NCBI GenBank assembly: GCA_017303395.1
Contig: JAFLBN010000002.1
Coordinates: 62,001-126,000, forward strand
Direction: 5' to 3'
DNA length: 64,000 nucleotides
Source of the DNA: Chitinophagales bacterium
GTDB taxonomy: Bacteria > Bacteroidota > Bacteroidia > Chitinophagales > Chitinophagaceae
The notes under the pieces: model-generated
The model's database searches: none
What the model saw: the letters and a program-made list of their open reading frames with translations, nothing else
What the model was told of the DNA's origin: nothing
Shown here: positions 25,693 through 33,809 of the stretch, piece by piece
How the letters are laid out: each line of letters opens with the position of its first letter
Position numbering within the stretch: position 1 is the first letter of the stretch
Program-made: the position numbers and the translations under genes

Positions 25693-27423
25693 TTATTGCC
25701 CCTGTTGTGCCAGTTTGCTCCGTTTGCGGCCATAAGCGTAGTAGATAACAAGGCCTGCCACCAACCATATCAGGAAGCGTTCCCAATTGCTGACACCACT
25801 TTCGCACAACAGATAACTGCAACACAGAAAACCCAATACAGGTATCAGGCTATAGTTGTTGATGAATGATAGTATAGCCATCGTGAGAAATACACCGCCA
25901 AACAATATGTAGGGCACTTTCAGGCGTACTGCTTCCCAACTGTGGTCTCCACCCGTATCGAAAAGGCCGGCTAAGCCACCTGGGTAGTATTTGCCTATCA
26001 GCACTACCGTGATGATGAGCAACGCAGGTACTATCCATTTACCATTTATATACGGTGTCTGGAATCTGCTGACAGGTACATGCTGATGGCTGTGGTCGTC
26101 TTCTGTTATAATGTCTTCGCCCTTCAGGTGTTTGGCTTTTTTGCGTTGCTGCTGCAGGCGGATGATGCCACCACATACCAGTACAAATGCAAAGAGCGTA
26201 CCTACACTTGTCAACTCTACCACCACATTCAGGTTGAGGAACAGGGCAGGGATGCCCACTACAAAACCCGTGAGTATGGTACTGAAAGATGGTGTCTTGT
26301 ACTTAGGGTGTATCTTGCTGAATACAGGCGGCAGCAATCCATCGCGGCTCATGCTCATCCATATACGTGGCTGTCCGAGTTGGAATACCAAGAGTACACT
26401 TGCTGTAGCTATTACCGCACTCACAGCTATAACACCTGCCAGCCAACCCATACCATTTGCTTCGAACACATAAGCCAACGGGTCGCCCACATTCAGGTCT
26501 TTGTAACTAACCATACCTGTAAGCACCAGCGCTATGAGTACATATATAACCGTGCAGATAATAAGCGAGTAGAACATACCACGTGGTAAATCCCTTTGCG
26601 GATTCTTACATTCCTCTGCCGTAGTACTGATGGCATCAAAACCTATATAGGCAAAGAACACAGCCGCAGTACCACTTAGCACACCGCCAATACCATTGGG
26701 CATGAACGGATGCCAGTTTTCGGGCTTGATGAAGAAGGCACCACCTACTATTACCAGCAATATCACCGCCAGTTTCAGTATCACCATAGCATTGGTAGTA
26801 CGCTTACTTTCTTTAATGCCCACATATATAATTGCCGTAATAATACCCGTAACCACAAAAGCAGGAATATCACAAATCAGCTTAAAATTGCCCAGTGCAG
26901 GTGCATTGGCCCAAGCCTCTTTGGCAGCATCTGTCAGTCCGTCTCTTGCTGTCCAGTAGTCCATGGTTATCCATGCGGGCAGGTGTATGCCCATGCCATC
27001 CAGCAGGGTGGTGAAGTAGTCGCTCCACGATATGGCAACGGCTATATTACCAATGGCATATTCCATCAGCAAATCCCAACCTATTATCCATGCAATGATT
27101 TCGCCGAAGGCAACATAACTATATGTATATGCACTGCCCGATACCGGTACCATACTGGCAAACTCGGCATAGCACACCGCAGCAAAACCACAGGCTACAG
27201 ATACAAACAGGAAGAGGAACACAATACCGGGGCCACCATCATAACTTGCCTTGCCGATGGTGCTAAAGATACCCGCACCTACAACGGCGGCAATACCCAT
27301 CAGCGTCAGGTCTCGCACACCCAATACCTTGTGCAGGCCCGATGCATGTGCATCCGTCATACCACTGGCAGCTTCCTTTTCTATCTGGTGTAGTGTCTTG
27401 CGTCTGAAAACAGATTGACTCAT
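25693..27423 (-). CDS. Amino acid permease, APC superfamily (cationic amino acid transporter type)
   Basis: 576 residues with about 12-14 hydrophobic spans. GVRDLTLMGIAAVVGAGIFSTIGKA is the conserved first span of the family, followed by FAAVCYAEFASMVPVSGSAYTYSY and the FFAYIGFDAISTTAEECKNPQRDLP segment typical of CAT/YfnA-like carriers. It moves amino acids across the inner membrane with protons or by exchange. The specificity cannot be read reliably. Confidence 0.92.
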   Translation of the reverse strand: MSQSVFRRKTLHQIEKEAASGMTDAHASGLHKVLGVRDLTLMGIAAVVGAGIFSTIGKASYDGGPGIVFLFLFVSVACGFAAVCYAEFASMVPVSGSAYTYSYVAFGEIIAWIIGWDLLMEYAIGNIAVAISWSDYFTTLLDGMGIHLPAWITMDYWTARDGLTDAAKEAWANAPALGNFKLICDIPAFVVTGIITAIIYVGIKESKRTTNAMVILKLAVILLVIVGGAFFIKPENWHPFMPNGIGGVLSGTAAVFFAYIGFDAISTTAEECKNPQRDLPRGMFYSLIICTVIYVLIALVLTGMVSYKDLNVGDPLAYVFEANGMGWLAGVIAVSAVIATASVLLVFQLGQPRIWMSMSRDGLLPPVFSKIHPKYKTPSFSTILTGFVVGIPALFLNLNVVVELTSVGTLFAFVLVCGGIIRLQQQRKKAKHLKGEDIITEDDHSHQHVPVSRFQTPYINGKWIVPALLIITVVLIGKYYPGGLAGLFDTGGDHSWEAVRLKVPYILFGGVFLTMAILSFINNYSLIPVLGFLCCSYLLCESGVSNWERFLIWLVAGLVIYYAYGRKRSKLAQQGQ

Positions 27424-27447
27424 AGACCTGAAAGATATAAAAGAACG

Positions 27448-27503
27448 TTGATTTGTTGACTGGTTTACTTGTTGATTAGTTGATTTGTTTATTGGTTGAT
27501 TAG
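27448..27503 (+). repeat. TTGATT-type dispersed repeat, copy 1
   Basis: Tandem TTGATT(T/A)G-like units. The first 19 bases (GTTGATTTGTTGAC[T/C]GGTT) recur at 33694-33712. A related stretch in reverse complement is found inside the DUF6371 gene at 33064-33099. Confidence 0.6.
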
Positions 27504-27504
27504 G

Positions 27505-27561
27505 GTTTCACCATCTGTACTACTATTATACTTCAAAGGCGTTAGCACCGTTCATCGGTTG
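27505..27561 (+). repeat. 57-bp direct repeat, left copy
   Basis: Matches 34390-34446 at 52 of 57 positions in the same orientation, with the 3' half identical (CTTCAAAGGCGTTAGCACCG and beyond). It marks the left side of the accessory island. Confidence 0.8.
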
Positions 27562-27597
27562 TACTGCTATTTAGTAGAGAAATATGAGTATGCACTC

Positions 27598-27675
27598 TTC
27601 GCGAGCCTTTACTTTCTTTTGCCGCCAAAAGAAAGAAAGGAAGCGCAGGCATAAGCGCTGCAAAAGGCTCGCGAA
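27598..27675. repeat. Nested hairpin repeat cluster
   Basis: An outer 13-bp perfect inverted repeat (TTCGCGAGCCTTT, 27598-27610, with 27663-27675) encloses a 10-bp hairpin (27612-27621 with 27626-27635, loop CCGC) and a smaller AGCGC/GCGCT hairpin. About 35 bp of it recur inverted at 32458-32492. Confidence 0.8.
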
Positions 27676-27718
27676 AGACAAACAAAGAGAAAGCAAATTA
27701 CTTGCGAATAGCAAAACA

Positions 27719-29011
27719 TCACCCTTCCTTTCGCAGCTGCGATACATAGTCTGATAACTGGCGGGTATGAAGGTCGAGCAACAGGGCAGATTCCTTCATA
27801 GATACAGATACCGTTTTCAGTTCATCTTCCGATATCATTTCATTTTCCAACAAATCAGACACACCAACTATACTGCTGACAGGTTGCCTGATATCGTGCG
27901 ATATCTTGTTGAGTATCTCTTTGGCTTCATCTATACGGCGTTGCCTTTCCAGCTCACGTGCTTTACGTTCGCTGATGTCCATAGACAATATCAGTATGCC
28001 GTCGTCAATGGGTTCTATACTCAGGTCGAAGAAGTTGGTACTGCCATCGGGGAAGGTGAAAGCCGTATCGAGCCTTGAGGGTTGTCCTGTTTCCATACAC
28101 TGCTTCAGTACATGGTACAATTCGGCATTATCTTTTTCAGAGTATAGCTCGTATATCGATTTGCCAATCATGCGTTCCCTCGTCAGTTTCGATTGTCCTA
28201 CGGCGGCATCATTCAGGTATATATACTTCCAGTCTTTGCCTACTATCTGCATACCCTCTATCATATTATCCATCAGGTGGCGGAAGCGTTCGCTCTGGTT
28301 GCGTATGGTTTCCGTCTTAGCCTTCACACGTTGTTCCAGCCACTCGTTCACATCTTTCACTTCGGCTTCGGCACGCTTGCGCAGGCGTATCTGCTTGTGG
28401 GTGATGACAAACATCAGCGTTACCGTAACAGCCATACACACTATCAGCAGTGCTGTCAGTTTTGCAAACTGTGCTTCGCCATGGGTAAATATTTCTTTGC
28501 GTTTGTACAGCAGGTTGCGCTCTTCGCGTTCTATCTCTGCCACCTTATCGCGGATGGTATAGTTTATCTTACCGCTTTCGCCCATAGCATACAGTTGCAT
28601 GGCTGCCTGTTGTCCGCCTGTGGTATATGCCGCTACTATCTTATCTGTAAAGTTGATGCCCTGTAGTACAGATGCCTGCAGGCTTCGGATGCGTTGTTGC
28701 TGTGCGGGGTTGTCTGTCGTTAATGTTATCAGCTCGTTGAGGGTGCGCAGCATAGTATCCTTCTCGTCGTGTATGTATTGCAGCAATTGCTTATTGGCGG
28801 TAATGACATAGTTGCCGCCATGCAGCGCATTGTCTTTGCTGAGGGCGCGTACACGTGTCAGCTTGCGCAGTACGCTATAGCTATGGTTTACAGACTCGTT
28901 GTTGGCAGTATTGACACTGATATTTCTATATGCAGCTATGGCTATTATGCCCAAGCCTATCATCACGATGGCGTAGAACAGCACAAGCTTTCGGGTAAAA
29001 GACAGTTTCAT
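27719..29011 (-). CDS. Sensor histidine kinase-like protein lacking the ATPase domain
   Basis: 430 residues from MKLSFTRKLVLFYAIVM; the frame continues upstream without a credible start. Order: membrane span (about 7-28), periplasmic CHASE3-like helical domain, second span (about 183-203), coiled coil, PAS domain (about 245-355, VGKDWKYIYLNDAAV), and a dimerisation/phosphoacceptor helix with KISHDIRQPVSSIVG. The protein stops about 50 residues after that histidine, where a HATPase domain should begin; none follows in any frame. It lies beside a repeat cluster. It may be a truncated kinase or a phosphoacceptor that needs a partner. Confidence 0.8.
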   Translation of the reverse strand: MKLSFTRKLVLFYAIVMIGLGIIAIAAYRNISVNTANNESVNHSYSVLRKLTRVRALSKDNALHGGNYVITANKQLLQYIHDEKDTMLRTLNELITLTTDNPAQQQRIRSLQASVLQGINFTDKIVAAYTTGGQQAAMQLYAMGESGKINYTIRDKVAEIEREERNLLYKRKEIFTHGEAQFAKLTALLIVCMAVTVTLMFVITHKQIRLRKRAEAEVKDVNEWLEQRVKAKTETIRNQSERFRHLMDNMIEGMQIVGKDWKYIYLNDAAVGQSKLTRERMIGKSIYELYSEKDNAELYHVLKQCMETGQPSRLDTAFTFPDGSTNFFDLSIEPIDDGILILSMDISERKARELERQRRIDEAKEILNKISHDIRQPVSSIVGVSDLLENEMISEDELKTVSVSMKESALLLDLHTRQLSDYVSQLRKEG

Positions 29012-29317
29012 AGTAGTTACAGTTAGCGTAATATATTGGGTATCAGTCTGTCTTGTTTGTTGCCGTAGCAAATATGTAAAGGGTAATTGCTCTGCTTGTA
29101 TCTAATATACAACATCAGCTTTCTCATTCCAATACCCTTTAAATATAATTTTATTTGTCAGTCAAAAGCCTTACCATATCAACAATACATCATTATATAT
29201 ATAATACAAAAAACAATTTTACAACTTTATCTAAATTTTGTTTGTACATTTGTACAAGTTTCTGCGCAGGAACACTATAAACTTTTTTTTAATAACCGTT
29301 TTAAAACCCAGACTATC

Positions 29318-30511
29318 ATGTCAGAAAACACACAGGGCAACGAACAGCCCGAAAACCCGCAACAACCTGAAAACCAACATGAAAACACACAGGAGAACAC
29401 AGGTGAGAACAAAGAAGAACAAACACCCAAGCCTGCACCTTACGACCCGTCCAAAGACCCGACAAACCCGTACTACTTTCCGCCACCGCCACCTGTGGGC
29501 GATGCTATGGTAAGAGCCATCGTAGACGAGGTAGAAGGCTTTCTAAGACAACCGATAGACACGGGGATGTTTACCGTAAAAACAGCCAACCAGTGGATAG
29601 ACGAGGCCAGCAAACGCCCTATACCGCAAATGCTGTTTGACGAGCTATGGTACGAGGGAGAGATATGCATCTTCTTTGCCGATACCAACACGGGCAAGAG
29701 CATCCTTGCCGTACAGATAGCAGACAGCATCAGCCGTGGTGTACCTATCGATGGATTTAAACTATCTGCACAGGCACAGCCCGTGGTGTATTTCGATTTT
29801 GAGTTGTTCGACAAACAATTTGAACTGCGATACAGTGTAGACTATCAGCAGCACTACCGCTTTGCAGACAACCTGAAACGTGCCGAGATAGACCCCGACA
29901 TGAGCATCCCCGAGCATTATGCGTGTATGGAAGATTACCTGCACGACAGTATGGTTGAAACCATTATGGCTACAGACGCACGCGTACTTATCATTGACAA
30001 TATTACATACTTGCGGCAAGAAACAGAGAAAGCCAAAGACGCACTGCCCCTGATGAAACACCTGAAGGCACTGAAGCAGCGCTACAACCTGAGCATACTG
30101 GCACTGGCACACACACCTAAACGTGATGCCAGCAAACCACTGACAATGAACGACCTGCAAGGCAGCAAGATGTTATCAAACTTTTGCGACAGTTGTTTTT
30201 GTATAGGTGCCAGCACACAGGACAACAACCTGCGCTACCTGAAGCAGATAAAGACACGCACCAAAGAGTTTCGCTACCACGACCGCAACGTAGCCCTCTG
30301 CCGCATCGAAAAGCCCCACAACTTTCTGCGCTTTGCCCTGATAGGATACGGGAATGAATATGAGCATTTGAAAAGTGTGGAAGAAGATGAGCGTACTCAT
30401 AAGATAGCTGAAGTGAAAAGGCTGATAGATGAAGAAGGACTAAGCCAAAGAGAGGTGGCTGATATATTAGGTATTAGTACAGGTACGGTAAGTAAATACT
30501 ATAACCTATAA
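29318..30511 (+). CDS. RepA-like AAA family ATPase (mobile-element helicase type)
   Basis: 397 residues from MSENTQGNEQ; the frame extends upstream but that part is AT-rich and not protein-like. Residues 1-60 are a disordered Pro/Gln/Glu/Asn-rich tail. A RecA-like ATPase follows: Walker A FADTNTGKS at about 120-128, a DFELF segment, Walker B VLIIDNITYL and ALAHTPKR. The C-terminus is a helix-turn-helix (GLSQREVADILGISTGTVSKYYNL region, about 374-397). This matches hexameric RepA/AAA_25 helicases of plasmids, phages and integrated elements. A DUF6371 toprim-like gene follows in the same island. Confidence 0.85.
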   Translation: MSENTQGNEQPENPQQPENQHENTQENTGENKEEQTPKPAPYDPSKDPTNPYYFPPPPPVGDAMVRAIVDEVEGFLRQPIDTGMFTVKTANQWIDEASKRPIPQMLFDELWYEGEICIFFADTNTGKSILAVQIADSISRGVPIDGFKLSAQAQPVVYFDFELFDKQFELRYSVDYQQHYRFADNLKRAEIDPDMSIPEHYACMEDYLHDSMVETIMATDARVLIIDNITYLRQETEKAKDALPLMKHLKALKQRYNLSILALAHTPKRDASKPLTMNDLQGSKMLSNFCDSCFCIGASTQDNNLRYLKQIKTRTKEFRYHDRNVALCRIEKPHNFLRFALIGYGNEYEHLKSVEEDERTHKIAEVKRLIDEEGLSQREVADILGISTGTVSKYYNL

Positions 30512-30574
30512 TGCTCACACTGTTCATTTTGCTCACGATGCTCATATACTTGAGCGTTGTGAGCACTGTGAGCA
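30512..30574. repeat. Palindromic repeat, left copy
   Basis: An imperfect 63-bp palindrome built of TGCTCAC/GTGAGCA units, directly after the AAA ATPase stop. Its last 36 bp (30539-30574) match 33 of 36 positions with the reverse complement of 31588-31623. Confidence 0.8.
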
Positions 30575-30603
30575 GAGAAAAAATAAAATATTAATTTTAT
30601 ACT

Positions 30604-31575
30604 ATGCCTGAAGATATCACTAAAGAAATGAACTGGCCTAACCTAAATGCCAGAAAAGTACAAGATAGAATTTTATCCATTTTATCTAAAAATCCAAATT
30701 ATGCACAAGAAAAAGAATATATTAAAAAGATAGTCTTTAATAAATGGCAAGGAAAACTATTAGATGAAATATTTACAAGTGTAATTGCTGACTTAGTTGC
30801 CTTAGAATACATTGAGGAAGGACCATATTCTATATGGATTACTTTTAAAGGAAAAAAGTTTGTTCAAACTTCTTCCTTCCCATATAAAGGGAAGCCATTT
30901 ACATATGAATTATTCAAACAACGCGTAACTGTAATCTGGAATATTATTAAAGTAATTGCTGCTTTAATTAATGCAGTTGCTATTATATATCTGGCTTGGT
31001 TGTCTATATCAAAGCAAGAAGAATTTAATAAAGCTCAACTTCAATTACAGATATGGCAAGCAAAAGAAAACGAAAGGCAAGCAAAAGAAAATGATAGAAT
31101 AGAAAGGGAAAGATTTGATTCTATTAGCAGAAATAGCAATTACACGTTGCGAGTTAATGAAGAACAAAAGAATGCACTATTTGAGGAAGGGAAGCCACGT
31201 ATTAAACTTGAGTATCTTTCAATGTTTTACTTAAGTAATACAAACTCAATTGCGATTAGCTTTAATTATGAAAATGTTGGTAAAAGAGATGCTTTAAATC
31301 TAAAAGTTTATGCGGTCTTTACGATTAATGGAAAAACGACAAAAAAAATGATAGGTGTTAGGGATGAATTTGCTTCATTTGATAACGTAAATATTGACGA
31401 AAATATCACTTTTGTATCAGACATTTCAAATAAACATTACAACTTAACATTGCTATTTGAGTTTATAGACGCTGGAAAAAGCACTACTAAGCCTATATAC
31501 TTTGAAGGCACTATACAACAAGGCGAAATTTCATACAAAGAACTTTCTACTGGAATGTTCAAAACTATAAAATAA
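30604..31575 (+). CDS. Membrane protein of unknown function with N-terminal winged-helix-like domain
   Basis: 323 residues, visibly more AT-rich than its neighbours. Residues about 15-90 look like a winged helix (RKVQDRILSILSKNPNY, FTSVIADLVALEYIEEG, IWITFKGKKFVQ). A membrane span lies at about 115-140. A charged coiled coil (QAKENERQAKENDRIERERF) follows, and then a beta-sandwich-like domain (about 195-320, ISFNYENVGKRDALNLKVYAV). I do not recognise the family. The same span-plus-beta-domain plan occurs in the next gene. Flanking palindromic repeats and base composition suggest horizontal cargo. Confidence 0.7.
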   Translation: MPEDITKEMNWPNLNARKVQDRILSILSKNPNYAQEKEYIKKIVFNKWQGKLLDEIFTSVIADLVALEYIEEGPYSIWITFKGKKFVQTSSFPYKGKPFTYELFKQRVTVIWNIIKVIAALINAVAIIYLAWLSISKQEEFNKAQLQLQIWQAKENERQAKENDRIERERFDSISRNSNYTLRVNEEQKNALFEEGKPRIKLEYLSMFYLSNTNSIAISFNYENVGKRDALNLKVYAVFTINGKTTKKMIGVRDEFASFDNVNIDENITFVSDISNKHYNLTLLFEFIDAGKSTTKPIYFEGTIQQGEISYKELSTGMFKTIK

Positions 31576-31587
31576 GTATGATGATCC

Positions 31588-31650
31588 TGCTCACACTGCT
31601 CACAACGTTCAAGTGTATGAGCAAAATGAGCACGTGAGCAACCGTGAACA
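31588..31650. repeat. Palindromic repeat, right copy
   Basis: A second 63-bp imperfect palindrome of TGCTCAC units, 12 nt after the stop of the 323-residue gene, inverted relative to the left copy at 30512-30574. Confidence 0.8.
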
Positions 31651-31667
31651 AAAACCACAAAACTACA

Positions 31668-31725
31668 GAGTCATTGCGAGGCACGAAGCAACTTCTCTCA
31701 TGGAGCGTAGCGGAATAATCTCACG
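31668..31725 (+). repeat. ATTGCGAGG repeat, C variant, interrupted copy
   Basis: GAGTCATTGCGAGGCACGAA and GCAA (31668-31691) followed, after a 25-bp interruption, by AATCTCACG (31717-31725). It is in plus orientation upstream of the 178-residue gene. It carries C where copies near the GIY-YIG gene carry A (GGCACGAA against GGAACGAA). Confidence 0.7.
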
Positions 31726-31758
31726 TAATACCAATTATTTCACCAACCATAAACAATC

Positions 31759-32295
31759 ATGAACAGGATTAAAGTATTTATTGAAAAATGGAAGGCAGAA
31801 TTTAATATAGAAAAAACTGCAACTACTGCCATTGCTGTACTATCTTTTATTATTTCTGTGTATACAATCTGCCAAAGCCAAAAACAATTCACACGAAATA
31901 TTAGACCATTCGTATGGGCAGCAAGCTATAGCTTTCACGGGCCTAATGGATTACAAAATATCCCACATCGCCTTGCATACCGTGTTAAAAATGCACCTGC
32001 AAGAATATTATCAGTGAATGTAAAATTTATGCTGAACGATGTAGAGCTATTCGCTTTCCCAGATAGCAATGTTGTTAGGTATCCAGATGAAACATCTGAA
32101 TGGAGTCATGGTCTAAACCAACATACATTTAATCAAATAATGAATAGACCTATTGCCGAGCAACAAAATCTGAGAAGGATAGTTGACATAGCGTATCAAT
32201 CACTTGATGGAGGCGATACATACACCTTCAATATGGTACAAGGATATGTTCCGGCAGATAGCCAGTGGAGAGACATTGATGTGAAAGCTAATTAA
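31759..32295 (+). CDS. Single-span membrane protein of unknown function
   Basis: 178 residues. A short basic N-terminus is followed by one membrane span (about 20-42, TAIAVLSFIISVYTICQS) and a beta-rich domain (about 50-178) beginning RNIRPFVWAASYSF, with ILSVNVKFMLNDVELF as a strand pair. The plan resembles the second half of the gene at 30604-31575. I do not recognise a family. It is flanked by inverted copies of the ATTGCGAGG repeat, all of the C variant, which suggests it is carried with that repeat. Confidence 0.7.
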   Translation: MNRIKVFIEKWKAEFNIEKTATTAIAVLSFIISVYTICQSQKQFTRNIRPFVWAASYSFHGPNGLQNIPHRLAYRVKNAPARILSVNVKFMLNDVELFAFPDSNVVRYPDETSEWSHGLNQHTFNQIMNRPIAEQQNLRRIVDIAYQSLDGGDTYTFNMVQGYVPADSQWRDIDVKAN

Positions 32296-32303
32296 AGAAC
32301 ACC

Positions 32304-32321
32304 AGATTGCTTCGTGCCTCG
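32304..32321 (-). repeat. ATTGCGAGG repeat, C variant, partial inverted copy
   Basis: AGATTGCTTCGTGCCTCG, the reverse complement of the repeat core, 9 bp after the stop of the 178-residue gene. The rest of the unit is replaced by unrelated sequence. Confidence 0.65.
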
Positions 32322-32457
32322 ACCCGAAGTATCGGGATGCGAACACAATGACGGGAGTAAATAGCCATCCTTAGCTTGGCAGTACAGTCGAGGTGCAGCT
32401 ATATCAAGGCAACACCCGACTTTAAGGCAGTTTTTAAAGTCGGCGGCTTTCTTTGTT

Positions 32458-32492
32458 ACTTTCTTTTCCGCAAAAGAAAGTAAAGGCTCGCG
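32458..32492 (-). repeat. Inverted copy of the 27.6-kb hairpin repeat
   Basis: Contains CTTTCTTTTCCGCAAAAGAA and then AAAGGCTCGCG, the reverse complement of 27600-27635 with small differences. A separate short hairpin (GACTTTA with TTTAAAGTC) lies just upstream. Confidence 0.75.
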
Positions 32493-32510
32493 GAGAGCAA
32501 GCACTCATTT

Positions 32511-32539
32511 CGTGAGATTGCTTCGTGCCTCGCAATGAC
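32511..32539 (-). repeat. ATTGCGAGG repeat, C variant, full inverted copy
   Basis: A complete 29-bp unit in inverted orientation beginning CGTGAGATTGCTTCGTGCCT. It has G (C on the other strand) at the position that distinguishes the two variants. Confidence 0.8.
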
Positions 32540-32544
32540 GCAGA

Positions 32545-32736
32545 TTAATTATAATTCTTAGGGTCATAATCTTTAGGTATAGCATTTCCCTCTTTTAGCA
32601 TCTCTATTTCTGAAGGAGTAAAACGTTTGTGGATATGATATAAAATTTCTTGTGGGCGAGGATTCCTATTAAATCCAACTTCCATTTGCAATTCTGCATA
32701 CCTGCTTATTAACATCGAGTACACTTGTTCGTTCAT
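32545..32736 (-). CDS. Small hypothetical protein, 63 residues
   Basis: Composition looks protein-like: MNEQVYSMLISRYAELQMEVG, then NPRPQEILYHIHKRFTPSEI and a polar tail ending DPKNYN. Two helices are likely, with no membrane span or signal. I do not recognise it and there is no clear ribosome binding site. It lies on the opposite strand to the flanking island genes, so confidence is moderate. Confidence 0.45.
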   Translation of the reverse strand: MNEQVYSMLISRYAELQMEVGFNRNPRPQEILYHIHKRFTPSEIEMLKEGNAIPKDYDPKNYN

Positions 32737-32812
32737 TATTAATAATATTTAATGCACTATAAATTTCCTGATATTTTTATAAAGAATCTGTTAAGCTTTC
32801 AATCATCAACCA

Positions 32813-33694
32813 ATGAAAACCTATCGTTACACACTACAGCCCTATAAGGGGCGCAACACACGTTATACCTGTCCGCAGTGCGGGTGCAAGGATGTATTTG
32901 TCCGCTATATCGATACCAATACCGGAGAACACCTGGCAGAAGACGTGGGCCGTTGCAATCGGGAGCAACAATGCGGGTATCACAAACCACCCCCAAAGGG
33001 AAATACTAATATCGAATACCGAAATCCAAAGAAACAAATACAACAACCTAACATTTACCACACAACTAATCAACCAATAAACCAATCAACAAGTCAACTA
33101 AAAGCCATCTTCAAAAACTCCCTCTGTTGTTATCCGCAAAACGGACTGGCGCAATACATCTACCACACCTACGGCTGGCAGGCTATGGAGCGTGTGTTGG
33201 ATGCCTATCGCATAGGTAGTCATACAGACGGCAGCACCATCTTCTGGCAGATAGATGCACAGCAACGCATCCGCAGTGGCAAGGTAATACAGTACGATGC
33301 ACAAACAGGCCATCGCATCAAGGGTACAGACACACCACCCGTACGCTGGGTACACAGCCTGCACAAGCTACAGGGGTTTACACTCCATCAATGTTTTTTT
33401 GGTGAGCATCTGCTGAAAGGTAATCGTCGCCTACCCATAGCCATTGCCGAGAGCGAGAAGACAGCCGCTATAGCCAGCATCCGCATGCCTCAATACCTGT
33501 GGTTGGCAACAGGCGGCATCCGCAACCTGAGTGCAGAAAAATGCAGTGTACTGGAAGGCAGGCAAATCATCCTCTTTCCCGATGCAGGTGCTTGGGACTA
33601 CTGGCACAGCATTGCCACCCAAATACGCAAGTGCAGCATCAGCCATGTACTACAACACCACACAGACGGCAGCGATATTGCAGACTATTTGTAG
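32813..33694 (+). CDS. DUF6371-type toprim-like protein (probable primase-type partner)
   Basis: 293 residues. The N-terminus RYTLQPYKGRNTRYTCPQCG starts a zinc ribbon with Cys20, Cys23, Cys48, Cys54 and His57, as in DNA primases. The C-terminal half has toprim-like motifs: IAESEKTA (acidic residue at about 213) and LFPDAGAWDYW (Asp at about 257). A polar linker at about 84-96 (TTNQPINQSTSQL) is encoded by a dispersed DNA repeat. With the AAA helicase upstream it could form a replication module of an integrated element. No integrase or relaxase is in view. Confidence 0.75.
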   Translation: MKTYRYTLQPYKGRNTRYTCPQCGCKDVFVRYIDTNTGEHLAEDVGRCNREQQCGYHKPPPKGNTNIEYRNPKKQIQQPNIYHTTNQPINQSTSQLKAIFKNSLCCYPQNGLAQYIYHTYGWQAMERVLDAYRIGSHTDGSTIFWQIDAQQRIRSGKVIQYDAQTGHRIKGTDTPPVRWVHSLHKLQGFTLHQCFFGEHLLKGNRRLPIAIAESEKTAAIASIRMPQYLWLATGGIRNLSAEKCSVLEGRQIILFPDAGAWDYWHSIATQIRKCSISHVLQHHTDGSDIADYL

Positions 33695-33718
33695 TTGATT
33701 TGTTGACCGGTTGATTAG
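33694..33718 (+). repeat. TTGATT-type dispersed repeat, copy 2
   Basis: Overlaps the last base of the DUF6371 stop region. The first 19 bases match 27448-27466 with one difference. Confidence 0.6.
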
Positions 33719-33794
33719 TGGTGTTTAGGGTTTAGTATTTAGAAATTAGGATTTTCAGCAGCAATGCTGACATACAGTTGTCACTGCACTATTG

Positions 33795-33802
33795 TAGCTT
33801 TA
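33795..33802 (+). promoter_or_regulatory. Promoter -7 element of the YdeI-like gene
   Basis: TAGCTTTA matches TAnnTTTG at 7 of 8 positions and ends 7 nt before the ATG, so the leader would be very short. Confidence 0.4.
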
Positions 33803-33809
33803 CCGGCAG

